Origin: Apiospora phragmitis
Lineage: Eukaryota > Ascomycota > Sordariomycetes > Amphisphaeriales > Apiosporaceae
DNA: 64,000 nt
Reading direction: 5' to 3'
Assembly: GCA_038363925.1 (NCBI GenBank)
Contig: JAQQWL010000001.1
Location: 992,001 to 1,056,000, forward strand
Under the pieces are notes generated by a model. It was not told the DNA's origin. It worked only from the letters and a program-made list of their open reading frames with translations, and made no database searches. Positions 11,795-24,113 of this stretch are shown in pieces. Positions within the stretch are counted from its first letter, which is position 1; the number at the start of each line of letters is the position of its first letter. Position numbers and translations under genes: made by a program.

Positions 11795-12995
11795 TGCAAC
11801 TCGCGAACTGCTGCATGGCACTAGAAACATAATCGTCCAGGGCCGACATTCGATGCTACGTGCTTTCTTTCTTCTCATCGCCATGCCACTCGGTAATAGC
11901 AGGGGGGACAGCGGGAATTATGTGCGATCATATGACTTCTCAAACTGCCTCCCCTAGAATAGCAAAGTCGTGGGGCAGAATTGACGTTCTCAGCGAGGTC
12001 TGCATGAATACCTCTCAGCCTACATGTACATGAGGTAATCACGCCAGCAGACTGGCGGAGGTCATGGGTATCATGAGGGTAGGTTGTACACCATCCAGCA
12101 CATCCGCCGAATGCATTGATCGCCCCTCAAACACGCTGTATCTGGACGGCACGGGTACTTCTATCTGATGCGTGGCCAAGGCGAGCCTTCTGCTACCGTC
12201 CAATGGTACATATCACAGTATACCACTTGGCTAAAACGTTCAGCCATACGAGAGAGCTAGCCCGAGGGCATTCTAAGTGAGGCATGACTGCAGCGGTGTG
12301 ATGCAGCTTTTCCTCAGACAGGGAAAGGCCATTCGTCAGCGACTTGGCTCTGGCCTAGGTTAAGGACGTTGTGGCTGACCTGCTGCTGGGGCGGAGCCCC
12401 CCGAATTGGGCTTCTGTCCAGTGTTCCCCCGGGTACACCAATACGCCTGCCGCCTGCCTAAGAAGCCAGCCTGCCAGTTAGAGATGAAGAAAGCTCAAGA
12501 TTGGTTTGGTGCCGATAGCTTACTTCTAGGAAAAGAATCTTCACCTGACAGCCCAGGTGACCCAGCAAGTCTGTATCGCCAAGAGCAACTAGCTCCCGGG
12601 GATCTATCCCCGACTGCATACTTCATAAGGCTTAGGTCCTGGAAGACAAGCTCGAAGCTAACTAGCTGCATGGGGAGGAGCCGCCTACAAGATCCATATT
12701 GCCTGATCGAGTAAGATACAGTCCTGCTGGAAGTAGGTTCCTAATCTTAACCAAAGAGTAGGGAACATGGGGGGAGGGGGTCATGGTCTGTGCCATAGAT
12801 ACGTACAGTAGCCCTGCGATGGCCGGGGTCTGGATACATATGTACGTTAGTAAAGACTCCGATGCGACGGTACCGCAGTCTGCCAAGCCCTGGAATCGCT
12901 GGATCCGGGGCCGACCGTTACGGGCGAATTGTCTCTTTCGGTGTTGGCAGCTTGAGGTCGTGTTGTTCCTTAGCAATGACCGGGATCTTATACGC

Positions 12996-13007
12996 GGGGG
13001 GGGGGGG
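12996..13007. repeat. G12 homopolymer
   Basis: A second run of twelve G in the same gene-poor block. Confidence 0.8.
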
Positions 13008-15841
13008 CACACTGGGTCAGATGGCTGGCTGGGTTGCATATCGTGGGCTGACTGATATGATCACTGCCTTGGAATGTTGTCTTCTCCTACGGCATGAAGT
13101 TCCAAGGTTGGTTGGCGTCTGCTGGCAGGCTTTTCCTCTGTACTCATCTGTACAGTACATTCGCCTACGACCAAATGCTGAGACGTCGTAGCCTAGTGCG
13201 GCCGTGAGCTGAGTATGCCATGACCTTCGACGGCTCTTCGATAGCGGGACATCTCCCATGGCATGGTGCACTGTACCAGGATTAATGATAACCCCAGGAC
13301 TCGATTGTCAGCACCGTCTCGGCCATCATGGCTTGGTCCACAAGTCTGGACGGTGTAAGATAGGAGAGACATGAAGGAGCGGGGTCGCTCACCGGACTTT
13401 GGAGGCCCCAGCCGTCCTGGCTCTTATCATTCGCCTTCGAGTCTTCTTATATGGTTTCCTTGTATGGTCACGATCCAATCATTGCCATTCTCTCGGTGAG
13501 GAAGCTGGTGTTGTCTCTGGTGCAGCCTCCTGAAACAGAGGTCATGTAAGTGTGTAACGTCAGAACATCGTCAGAATATCGTCAACCCTAGTCAATATCC
13601 TTGTTGGTTTCTCGTGCTGCCTGTGGTCCAGTTGCCAGCCTCGCAGCCTCGAAAATGGTCAGATGACCTTTTCCGATGCCCGCCGTCAGTTAGGGTGACG
13701 ATACTTATGTGTTATCCAAGTCAAAGCCAGGCCGAATATCTTCCAGTCAAGCGAGCCTTCCTATTTGTATTTGTATGAATGAGCTCGTCCCTGGTTGCCC
13801 AATCAAGAACCCATGCCAGTCTTGAGGGCTGTGAGGCCGATGACTAGACTGGCGCGCCTTGCTCATCTGGGAAGTCAATATCAGTGAAGTATTGACCGTC
13901 GAGACCAATTAAGGAAGTGTGCCCTTCTTTGCAGGGTCTGGTTGTGACCTGTCAGGCCCGGTCCCCATTGGTCACATGTATACTTAAGGTAGCGTAGTGC
14001 ACGATGCGGTGGTATGTATGGAGATGTGGTCAAGGAAGTGACGGCCCGAAACGTTCCTTCCGTGGTCCGGGGACCAGGCGGTGCGAAGGTGGTCTGACAC
14101 TTATTATAGACCTCTCTCTGCTGGGTTTGCGCTCATCTACCTCACCTACCACCTACCTCCTAGTGAACCAGCACACCACCAACAGGACCGGTGAAGAAGC
14201 TACCATGCAAATCTTACGTGTTTTCTGATTTACTGCCCTTACTCGACCGCTAATATACCCTACAATCCCGTTCGCCGACTACATGGGTATGCAACCTCTC
14301 TGGCTGGTGCGAAGCCCACGAAACTGCTTGGACTAGACTCGGATTGGCACGCGTGTTGGATTGACAGCAAGCCCATGGAAACGCTCAAGTGCCTTACACC
14401 CGAATATCCCAGTAACGCCTACGTGCATATACTCAGTACTCAGACCACTTCGGAACGGATTAGCAGTTGACATAGACTAGCAAGCTGCAATAAACGCATG
14501 ACAAGCATAACAATCAAGTGTCCAATATCACACCGTCTCGGGCTTCACCCATAGCGGAGCGCGGCTTGAACGCCTCACATCCGGAGGTGTTGGTGAACTT
14601 GACAGTCACGCCATACTGACATATCATATCCCTGCTTACGTTTTCATTGATGGCTGTATATCACCATCAATTGCACCAACGAGAAAAAGTTTGTTAGCGT
14701 TTCTTGAAAGCGTTTTATGACACGTCAAGGCATTCTCAGCCTCCAGCAACCGTAGCCAAAAATATCATGCAGCCGCTTTCAGCCGGGATAACTCTTCCAA
14801 TATCCGAGAGCGGCCCCTCATAGGCATTTTGCATGAAAAGATGAACACTTTTACCGGATACGAAAACGTTCAAACCCAGAATAAAACCTGCTGAACTGGT
14901 AAATTGAGCTCACCGGTGAGCGGGCCTGGACAGTCGGGCATCAACGACGGCGAAGCGTCTGTGCCATCAATATAAAGCCTTGCTTGTTTGACATGACGAG
15001 GGTGCAAAACCGTGCCGATGTCGCCGACCTCCAATTCGTGGTGGACGGTTAATCTGCATTGCTCAGTCACTCACATCTTCAACCTCCACCGGCATCCCTC
15101 CCACCGACATGAAAGGGTTGGCCCATAGCATTGTCGTCCAACTTTCTGATTGGCGCAGACAGGCCCGGGTGAGTATGTCTGGGTAGAGCGGGTATGCTAG
15201 TTAGTATGTATGTATGCCAACTCATAGATGCCAGACGCAGTCGTCTCGACCACTGTGACCTGATGTTGCTCAGATCAGTGTGGATGCAACCCGCCTCGCA
15301 CCAGGAAGTCGCTGAAGGATCCCCCGACAGGATGAGAATGGAGAGTGGGCGCCGAGATCGTCTCACCAGTGCGCGACAGCCTCTGTCAGGCGGAAAGATG
15401 TGTAACCCAGACGAGGTTGCCTTGACGGAACCCCAAAGTCAGGCAACCAAGATTACACAAGTTGGCTGACAGCCTAGTGGGCACAGGGTTGACCGCCGCT
15501 GGGTTCTGTGTGTTTGTTTCCGTCTGGAGCGAGAGCCTAGCTTTGACTGGGTTTGGTCCTTTTTCTTCCTACCTGCATGCGGCCCCAAGTCGAGACCCAT
15601 TTCATGTAGGGAAACGTCAACGTCATCGCAGGAATGCCCTGGTTATCTTCCGAGACTGCATGCAAGGCTTCGACTCGGATGCACGCTTTCGATCGGGAGG
15701 TGCTGAGAGCGCACAGCCTTACAGAAGAACCCCGCCACCACACACCACCGTATCAAGTTGGGTTGAATACATCAAGCCCAAGACAGTATCCGAGGTATCA
15801 AATTGCGGTCCCGACGAGACAAACCTCGTTGGCCATGGATC

Positions 15842-15860
15842 TTTTTTTTTTTTTTTTTTT
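15842..15860. repeat. T19 homopolymer
   Basis: Nineteen consecutive T. Together with the A18 run at 16306-16323 it brackets about 450 bp, with T on the left and A on the right. Confidence 0.85.
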
Positions 15861-15979
15861 ACAATGACGAAATAATTGACCGTTGGGCATGTATTTCTTC
15901 CCAACCGTTGCACTTTACTCCCGTAAGTATGCGCGCTCTCACCGCCTTGACAGGAAACGTGTCTCATTCCTCGCCAAGT

Positions 15980-16043
15980 GGTGGTGTGGTGTGTGTCTGT
16001 GTATGTGTGCTGTGTGTGTGCGTGCTTGAACACACACACACAC
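15980..16043. repeat. TG-rich tract followed by CA tract (hairpin-forming)
   Basis: A GTGTGTGTCTGTGTATGTGTG-like stretch is followed, after a spacer of a few bases (TTGAA), by ACACACACACACACC. The two halves are complementary, so this can form a hairpin. No gene overlaps it. Confidence 0.75.
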
Positions 16044-16305
16044 CATAGAATCATGTAACCAAAGCCAGTCTTATTCTGGCAATCCGCTCGAACATCGAGA
16101 GAAGGGAGGCCCCAGCCTAGCATGGAAGCTTTTTATGGAGACCATCATGGCGCTGCAGGGAGAGAGCAGGCTTGGGAAGTTGAGGGGCGGGCTTGTCTGG
16201 GCTTGTGCGAGCCCCGGGGAGCCGGGTAAGTCTTTCCATGGACCCGAGCGAGTTTGTGCGACGAGCTAGGAGAGCAAGTCGGATGAGAGTCTGCACATTT
16301 TGATT

Positions 16306-16323
16306 AAAAAAAAAAAAAAAAAA
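16306..16323. repeat. A18 homopolymer
   Basis: Eighteen consecutive A; see the T19 tract at 15842. No retroposed gene was recognised upstream of it. Confidence 0.85.
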
Positions 16324-16438
16324 CCGACGGTGCACAAATCTGGACAGCCACACTCTGACACTCCGCCTCCTTTATTTTTATTTTTGTGCTTTGCACACGC
16401 TAACAGAAGCTTCTTATTAATCTATGCAGCAACGAAGA

Positions 16439-16452
16439 GGGGGGGGGGGGGG
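16439..16452. repeat. G14 homopolymer
   Basis: Fourteen consecutive G, the longest G run in the window. Confidence 0.85.
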
Positions 16453-19400
16453 AAGAGACAGATGCAACGGCGGACTGAGCCAGCCCATTCGGGACACTGC
16501 CGGGTTCCCAGAACGGAGCCACGCTATTTCAGACGAAACTTACGCACCAACAAGACCAGTCGATTGTGAAAAGTGATTGGTCAATGATTATTGTTCTCCT
16601 TTATTTTCCAGAATCCCTTCATAGCGTCAGGTACCCGCCTAGCTCGACAGTAGTTCTGTTTCTTCGGGCTTGCCGGTGCCGCGTCTAAGAGTCTCTGAGA
16701 ACGGCAACCCGCCGGGTGAGCCGCGGTCCAGTGAGGAGACCAGCAGGCCAGTCGGGCAGCCAAGCCAAATGAACGCTTTGCTCTTAGACAACAAGCCAAC
16801 CCTGGTTTGCAGCGTTCTCTCGTCACAGTTAAGCGCCACTCAATCAAATAGACCCAGCAAGAATGGTGCGCTTCTTCTCCTCTTCCCAGCACCTTAGGTA
16901 GAAGTACAGTACGCAGCAACCTAGTGGGAACTAAAAGTCCGGTCTCAACAATAACGAAACAACCCCTCTAAAAGCATTTGATTTTCCCGATTTGAAGATG
17001 TTTCTTCCGATTATCAAGATGGGTTGGAATATTTTCGTCTCGGTTCAGGCAGATGCGTTACCGGGATTGTACCGGAGATGTGCGCATGTATGGAGTATGT
17101 ACTGCTGTGAAAATTCACTACCGCTGGGCGGTGGGTGACCCTGTTGTTGGCTCTTCTTCGATACAAACTTTATTATCCGCGGTCAGTCAGTAAGGAGTTG
17201 ATTGATGGGCCTTCTTGGCAGGCCAGCAGGGTTCAAGGACCAGGAAGGCAGCGAGCCTTGCCCCGGATGTTGGCTCGATAGCTCGAAAATTGTGCATCTC
17301 AAAGCTGCATGACATGCATGCGTGAGGAGGAACAGATGAACGCATGCATGTGGAGGTGCCCGTTTTGCTTGGTTGCAATTGGTGCTGGGCTTTTGTTAGG
17401 ATAGACTCGCTCGCCTGATACCCGAGGACTAACAGCCGATGCTCTCTTTTCAACGTGATCAACTAGGTAACCTACATACACAATGCTATCTCATGGTTTT
17501 CTCCCTTATCGTCTACTTGCCTATTGCTTCCCATTTTACTTTTGCCGATGATACCTCGCCAAAACCAGGGCCACTCGTCACCAAACGTGCGCACCTTATC
17601 AAGGCAAGGAAAGCTTACCCTTCCTTACCTGGATTACTCGTCAGATGATCGCTCGCCTATGCGAGGAAAGGAGGGGCCCGCAAAAAGGGGGCGACTAAGA
17701 CAAGCAAACTCCACAGCTTGTGCTGAAACGGACTTTTAGATTGTTGGTCGGCACCAAGTCAGGACCCGGCGATCGTTTTCGAGAAGATCATGATAGTATG
17801 AGTTAGTTCGGTAACCTACTCGTACATGAACCATAGATATATTAGGTGGGTATGACGATAGAGAGTAATTGATCGACAGGCACATACATATGCTTGCATA
17901 TACGCTTTTATACCTGAGGCATCCCGCCTCCCGAGATTTATCAGCCACTAACTATATGTATTGTATGTTTCTACACAGGAGAGACCCTGAAGGTCGAACT
18001 TGTGACAACCTGGCACTTGGTCCTCCGGCTTTCCGGGGGTGAACCCAGTTTCCCTCAAACGCCAATGGATACGATATTGGAAGAAATGAAGGTTGTTGGA
18101 TCATGAAAAAGAAATGGAAATGAGATTTGCTGGTCTCCAGTCGCTAGCTCCACTGATAGAATCATTCTAGAACGGAGCTATTACCGAGCCCCTTGAAAAT
18201 TGAATCATAGTTCTCTCCTCCTGACCCGCCGTGTTTCGTCACAATCACTCCAGTCTCCTGTATGTACCTAGAGTACAGTACCACAGTACCCGGGCGTGCA
18301 CGGGGCGCTCGTCCTCGTACACTTTTTGCATTGCCTCTCCGTGTGTGCTGTACGGAAGCTGTGGAAAGAATGGAAAGAATGGAAGCTGAATCTCCACCAA
18401 ACACGAAACCCCAGTTATTCAAAGATGGTGGCTTGACTTCTGGGTGTGACCCGTTGAGCTGTCCCTGTCACACAATGAGCAGGGAAGAGGCGGGTGCTGG
18501 CTGGTGCGGAGTACGTACTTTTGGTCGGGCTGCGCTTGATAGCGTTGTATTAAAATAACTCCTGCACGCAGCAACGTGGCGATCACTGCCGGCACTTCTG
18601 CGACGCTTCCCCGGGCTCTATGCAGCGCTGGGCATGCTTCAATCGCTGATTCGCTGCAACATCCGGTACAGTAACCGTACAGTACATCCTTCCTTACTAC
18701 AACGCTGCACCAGTAGGTAGAGAGACCTTTTCGAAAGAAGCCTTTCAGGTGTTGTTTTGAAACTCCTTTACCGATGCGAAAATTTGCTGAGGCGCCCAAA
18801 ATCACCCGACAATCAAGCGAGAAATTCACCACATCATTTGCCTTTTCGTTTCTTTTGCTTCCCCGGTTCAAAAGACGGCCGGGAGTTGCAGTAGTAGGTC
18901 TCCTCACTCGTAGAAGCGGGTTGTTCGTTACCAGGATTCGGATACATTGAATCCATACTAGTACAGTAGATGTAGATTTAACCCAGAATGACCTAACCCC
19001 CGGAGGAAACAACCTTGATTGGGCTCGTGAGATCCCACGGGATAATACTTGGGAACGGACAGGCGATGAATAATATCAACCTTGCTATTGATTGAATATG
19101 GACAAGGCTGATTAACCCTTTCTGATCTGGCAGCAAGACCTTATAGCTGTCAACGGCCGGCTGTCGACGATGTAGAATCAATACATAATCTTACCGGCAC
19201 GCCATGGCTATCAGCCCTGTCTCTCACAACCCCAACAGGGCCACGCGAGTTCGGCTAATGGGCCAGGGTGAGGGAGCTGAACACGGCTGTATGTACCTTC
19301 ATATCTACCTACGTACGGTGTAGATCAGGTACACCGATACTCTACACGCTGCGACTCCGCGAAGAGACAAAACATGGTAACGAGCAGGAGATCGCCTTAT

Positions 19401-21961
19401 GTATGCAACGCGCCGTTAAACACTCCGGGCCACGAGATTAATGGTAGTATCGGTTCGATGGTCTGGTTGCACAATACTAGGAATACAGCTTTGTCACCTC
19501 CCTGCCTCGGCCCGAAATCAATTAACTCCTCTGTAACATCTCAGCTGTACAATGGCTTTTCATCGATGCGCGAGAGGAACAATGCAGGACTGCGCGGCGC
19601 CGCACTGCATGCAATCAGGAAGCCACGCCTGGCAACTGGGTACGGGTTTCTCTGCACTCACATCACATATCCGACCTAAGCCATCTGTTTTAGTGTCAGA
19701 TAAGACATCACATCCATGCGGGATGTGGTGGTGCAGCCTGGGGTAAGTATAAGCTCGAATTCCCAATACGGTATGACCGAGGGTGGGATTTCTCTGGCCG
19801 AAAGTTAGGAGTACTTCTCGCTTGAGTGGCTGGAGTATCAATTCTATACTCGGGCTGGTATGTGAAGACAAAAAGGAATATACAAATAACTATAATATTT
19901 ACTTACATATAGATCATCAAATGGTGGGAGCGGATGCTGACCCTGTTTTTCTTTTGTCTGTTTTTGTTTTTTTTGCTCTCTCAGGCCGGAGTTATATGAG
20001 CTAAATTAAGGTTCGTTGATGATCTCCCAAGTGAGGAAGAAATAAAACAAAAACCGGCCGACAGATTATTGCCGGCAGACCGCCATGACAAGAGCAGGTG
20101 CATCATGGAATCTTGTGCGACATGATACTTCAAACACCAATCCGAGCACCGAATCAGAAAACCTGGATTCCATGGCATGCTTGCTCCTCGTACTTGCTGG
20201 CCAACCCAAAGATTCCAATTCGATGCGTCAGACTCCATTGGCAGCTGCGCCACGCAGGGACTGGAGCCCCAAAGGCCCTGGAGAGCAGGCGGTCGGTGAT
20301 CGGTAAGGTTATGCAGCTGCCAGCTCACATCAGAAACTGGTCCAGTTAACTTTTTGAGCCAACAGCAGATCGTCATCGGCTTTTGGTACCAGAACCAGAA
20401 ATTCGAGGTCCCGTCAGGTATCGAAAAGAAAATCCCACCTTACTTTCCATGCACACAGATCAAATACATGGCTGTTGATTCCTCAAATGTTCTGCGGGCC
20501 ACTTCTCGGCTGGTACGGCAGCCCACAGCCTGCTACGTCAATAATCATTGGGGATTGGTGCCGACTCCCTTCCACAGACAACAAGCAACGCACGGAAACT
20601 ATAAGTCGGGCGTAGCATATAGAAATTGAGAGCATCTCGCTCCCCTTTCCCGGCCTCGTACAGCCTACAGCAGCACGTGCAGGTCAGGCGCGCTCCGTCG
20701 GTCACTGATCCGAAGCGCTCTGATCTGCTACGTACAGTTGAGCTTCCCGACAGATAAGCTGCCACGACATACGGCGTGGTCCCGTGAGGATGACTGCATT
20801 CAAGCCCAGCATACCTGTTATCACTTCCCTCACCGCCTGGACTTCTGGGACAGGACAGGACAGAGAGAGAGTCACTGTAGTCCGCTCTCAGATCCTCCAC
20901 CCGGTATGGTGCTCCACCGTGGACGCATTGGATGTGCCGGGATGTGACTGAATGGGCTGCCCAATGAGATTTCCCCCTGTTCGATGTGATTACCAAGTCC
21001 AGCTGCATGGAAGGGGTGCTGCCCCTTTAGGGAAAGCGCGTGCTCGTTCTTTTTTCACCATTTCTTTTTTAGCAGCTACCTAGGTTAGGGGGAACTCTTA
21101 ATTTGTGTCTCCATCTTTGTAATCGCCCGAGGTTTGGCGCATACTTTTTTTTTCTTCACCCCGGTGCTGGGCAGTGAGCCAACCCCTGGTCAAAAGCAAG
21201 TGGGAGCCCATCGGCCACGGTCTACAGGGATCACCCTCAACGTCGCGAGGTCCAACCCACTTATCCAATCCATGTGGTTAAGACGATGTTTCCACCGGCC
21301 GCCCTGTCATTCTTGACCGGGGATTCTCATTTTATAGCCGGATCCCAGCATGGCTTGTTAGGAGAAGATGACTCCTACGTCAGCCAGCTCGTGCTAGTAC
21401 CGGCATACACCCATCCATAATACTTGTACCTCGCTGTCCACAAGTAATACATACAAACGAGCCATGGGCTCCACAGCGAAACCAGTGGTACGGAACCAGT
21501 TCCAGAGGCTCCCATGCCACTTTGGACACTATCGCCTCACTCACCGGGGGCTCCTAGGCACCTTGTACCTGGGGGAGGATCGTTTATTCAAGTCTCACAT
21601 TCGCTTGCTTTTCTGGATCCTGTCACCGCCGGTTCAATCTTACAGGAAAACCAATTTATTATCCGCATGGCACCTCGCACTCCTTGTTTGACTGATATGT
21701 AGCTCTGCCTACGGACTCCACTCCCCACGACTGGACTGACTACTTATACATATTATCCCGTCTTTCTCGATCCGTCGTAGTCTGTTGGCCGTCAACCCTC
21801 TCCTTCCATCTTTACAAGATTCCGGTACAGCCACCTAGTTGCTGCTTTGTACTTTCAAAGTCGTTCGTACTTGAAGGTCATTATCACTCACCCATTCCTT
21901 ACCTGCAAGCAGTAAACAACTTCAGAACGACTGCCACCTCTGCCGCCCTCGCTGGACGTCA

Positions 21962-22054
21962 ATGGTACTATCTCAGCCCAGCTACCACAACCCAGAAGAC
22001 TCGTGGAGCAACTACATCAACCGCCCCGTGTACAGCTCAAGGCCTGTGGCCTAG
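21962..22054 (+). promoter_or_regulatory. 30-codon upstream ORF in the leader of the MFS gene
   Basis: An ATG-to-TAG ORF of 30 codons lies 94 nt upstream of the MFS start codon, in a different, closed frame. It is in the region expected to be 5' UTR, after a pyrimidine-rich stretch near 21780-21830. Its peptide (rich in Ser, Tyr, Asn and Pro) resembles nothing known. If transcribed it would be scanned before the main ATG and could lower or condition translation of the transporter. Whether it is in the mRNA is inference. Confidence 0.45.
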
Positions 22055-22148
22055 AAGACCCTTGAGTGGACCATCAGGCTGTTATATTTCTTCAGCCTGC
22101 ACCACATTTGCTGTCCGCAGACAAGTAAAGCCAAGCACCATCGCCATC

Positions 22149-24113
22149 ATGACTACACCTCAAGCTCGGGGTCTTGAAACCCCCTGCCTATCGAAAGGGT
22201 CCCTTCTTCCAGTTGAGACTCTGGCGCCGCCTTTCCCCAGGAGACAGATGCTTGTGTTAGGTATGTTGAGCGGTCCAGCTTGGCTCTCGCGCCCCTGCGG
22301 ATGTATCGAGCAAGTTCATAACTAATCGTTCGCTAGCCATCTGCCGTATTTGCGAGCCCATCGCGTTTATGGGAATATTTCCCTACGTTTATTACATGGT
22401 CAAAGACTTTCATATCACGGAAGACCACAACAAAATCTCATTCTACGCTGGCTTAGTGACATCGGCATTCACATTTGCCGAGTTCTCAACGGGCTTTCTC
22501 TGGGGTCGCCTAAGTGACAGAGTCGGCCGTAAACCTGTCTTACTAACTGGCCTCATTGGTACCGCACTGAGTGTCTTGATCTTTGGATTTGCGCAGAATC
22601 TCTGGGTGGCGCTTGCGGCGCGTGCCATTGGAGGCTTGCTCAATGGGTCAGTACAAGCGCTCGTTTAAATCTCGAGGATGGCTATGCTAACACTGGTATA
22701 GCAACATGGGAGTTCTGCAGTCTACTGTGACTGAACTGGTGACCGCTAAGGAGCATAGACGTGAGTTCTATCCAACGGAAATTCGATTTCAAGCGACTAA
22801 CAGGGTCCTTAGCGCGTGCCTTCACGATGATGCCAATTGTCTGGTGCATTGGGTTAGTCTTATCCGCCTTGAGGTGAAGTGAATCTTTCGCTAACTGTTC
22901 TCTAAAGATCGATTATCGGCCCTATGATTGGTGGAGCTCTCGCAAAGCCTTGTGAAACCTACCCTAACCTGTTCGCCAAAGGCTCGATTTGGGACGCTTA
23001 CCCGTACCTACTCCCCAACCTGTTCAGCGCCTTCGTTGTGCTGGTCGGGGTTATCACTGGGTTTCTTTTCCTTGAGGAAACTCACTACGAGAAGAAACGA
23101 CAACAGGATCGCGGAGTAGAACTTGGCAACTGGCTCGTCGCCAAGGCCTCGGGTCTCTGGTCGTGGAGAACTGTCTCTGAACGGGACTCCAAATTCTCGT
23201 CAGCCTCTGAATATCAACCCCTCTTGGCCCCCGAAGAGCAACTGCCAGGTTACCGAACTACCGAGAACTCGCCAGCGAATTCACCGCGTATCAACACTGT
23301 ACGGCCCGTTGTTGGGCAACCAGAGACGCTTAGCCTTGATGAGATGACCGCGGCAAATGCAACAAGCTCTAAGAAATTCACACGCCCTGTACTACTCAAC
23401 GTGGCTGCTTTCGGTATTCTTGCATTGTAGGTCTACAAATTCACGGCAGTGAGTTCTCTCGCTAACATTTCACTAGTCACACAATGACCTTCGATTCCTT
23501 GCTGCCCACCTTCCTGGCCACCGAAGCGCCGAACCCCCCGAAGCCGATGGCTCTGCCCTTCAAATTTGTGGGCGGTTTCGGATTTAGCACGGCGGAAACC
23601 GGCGTCCTGATGAGTGGCCAGGGCATTTACTCGATGTTGATCAACGCCTTCCTCGTCCCTTTCGCCATTGGACGTCTGGGTCACCTCCGCGTATTCCAAC
23701 TTGTGGCCGTGGCCTATTTCGCACTCTACCTGGTGACGCCATACCTTGTGCTGTTACCCGATAACCTACGCATGGTCGGCATTTGCTTCATCATTGTGTG
23801 GAAGTCGACATTCTCGAGTCTCGCCTACCCCAGCAATGCCATGCTCACTGCCGATGCCGCACCCAGCCAGAGAGCTCTTGGTACCATCAATGGCGTTGCT
23901 GCGTCAACGGCGAGTTTGTGCCGGGCCCTTGCCCCGGCCGTTTCGGGTATGCTTTACGCTTTCGGTCTCGACACGGGCTACTCGGGTCTTGCCTGGTGGT
24001 TCAGTGCCCTTGTTACTATTGCTGGAGCATTCCTTGCCCTCCGCATTCCCACACAGAAGACATATGACGAGAAAGCCCAGGGTGACCTCGAAGCCGCGAC
24101 TTCCTCGGAATAA
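22149..24113 (+). CDS. MFS transporter (ZIFL1/YCR023C-like drug or metal efflux group)
   Basis: Six exons: 22149-22260, 22337-22646, 22702-22760, 22813-22852, 22908-23426 and 23477-24113, giving 558 residues. All introns are GT-AG, 50-76 nt, and every join restores conserved text, for example MLVL-AICRICEPIAF, LLNG-NMGVLQ, VWCIG-SIIGPMIGG and LA-FHTMTFDSLLP. A cytosolic N-terminus of ~37 residues is followed by about 12 membrane segments; the MFS motif A is in GRLSDRVGRKPVLL after TM2, and a hydrophilic central loop of ~120 residues separates the halves. The layout and central loop resemble the fungal/plant ZIFL-type group of drug:H+ antiporters. The substrate is unknown. A 30-codon uORF precedes it. 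Confidence 0.9.

Larger units (their letters stand above)
9326..21961. other. 12.6-kb gene-poor region
   Basis: No ORF here matches a family I recognise. The longest are 197 codons (18419-19012, minus), 156 (20538-21008, minus) and 143 (10763-11194, plus); opposing ORFs overlap, as expected by chance. I found no plausible multi-exon gene, tRNA, rRNA, reverse transcriptase, transposase or terminal repeats. What can be seen: G runs (11783-11794, 12996-13007, 16439-16452), a T run (15842-15860), an A run (16306-16323), a TG/CA hairpin near 15980-16043 and repeated GTACAGTAC-like strings. The DNA next to 9325 and next to 21962 should hold the promoters of the permease and the MFS gene. Decayed transposon, long noncoding RNA and plain spacer all remain possible. 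Confidence 0.55.

Noticed and set aside
18419..19012. 197-codon minus-strand ORF in the gene-poor block
   Set aside because: Longest ORF of the block, but it has no motif, no biased composition and competing ORFs; kept only as a note.
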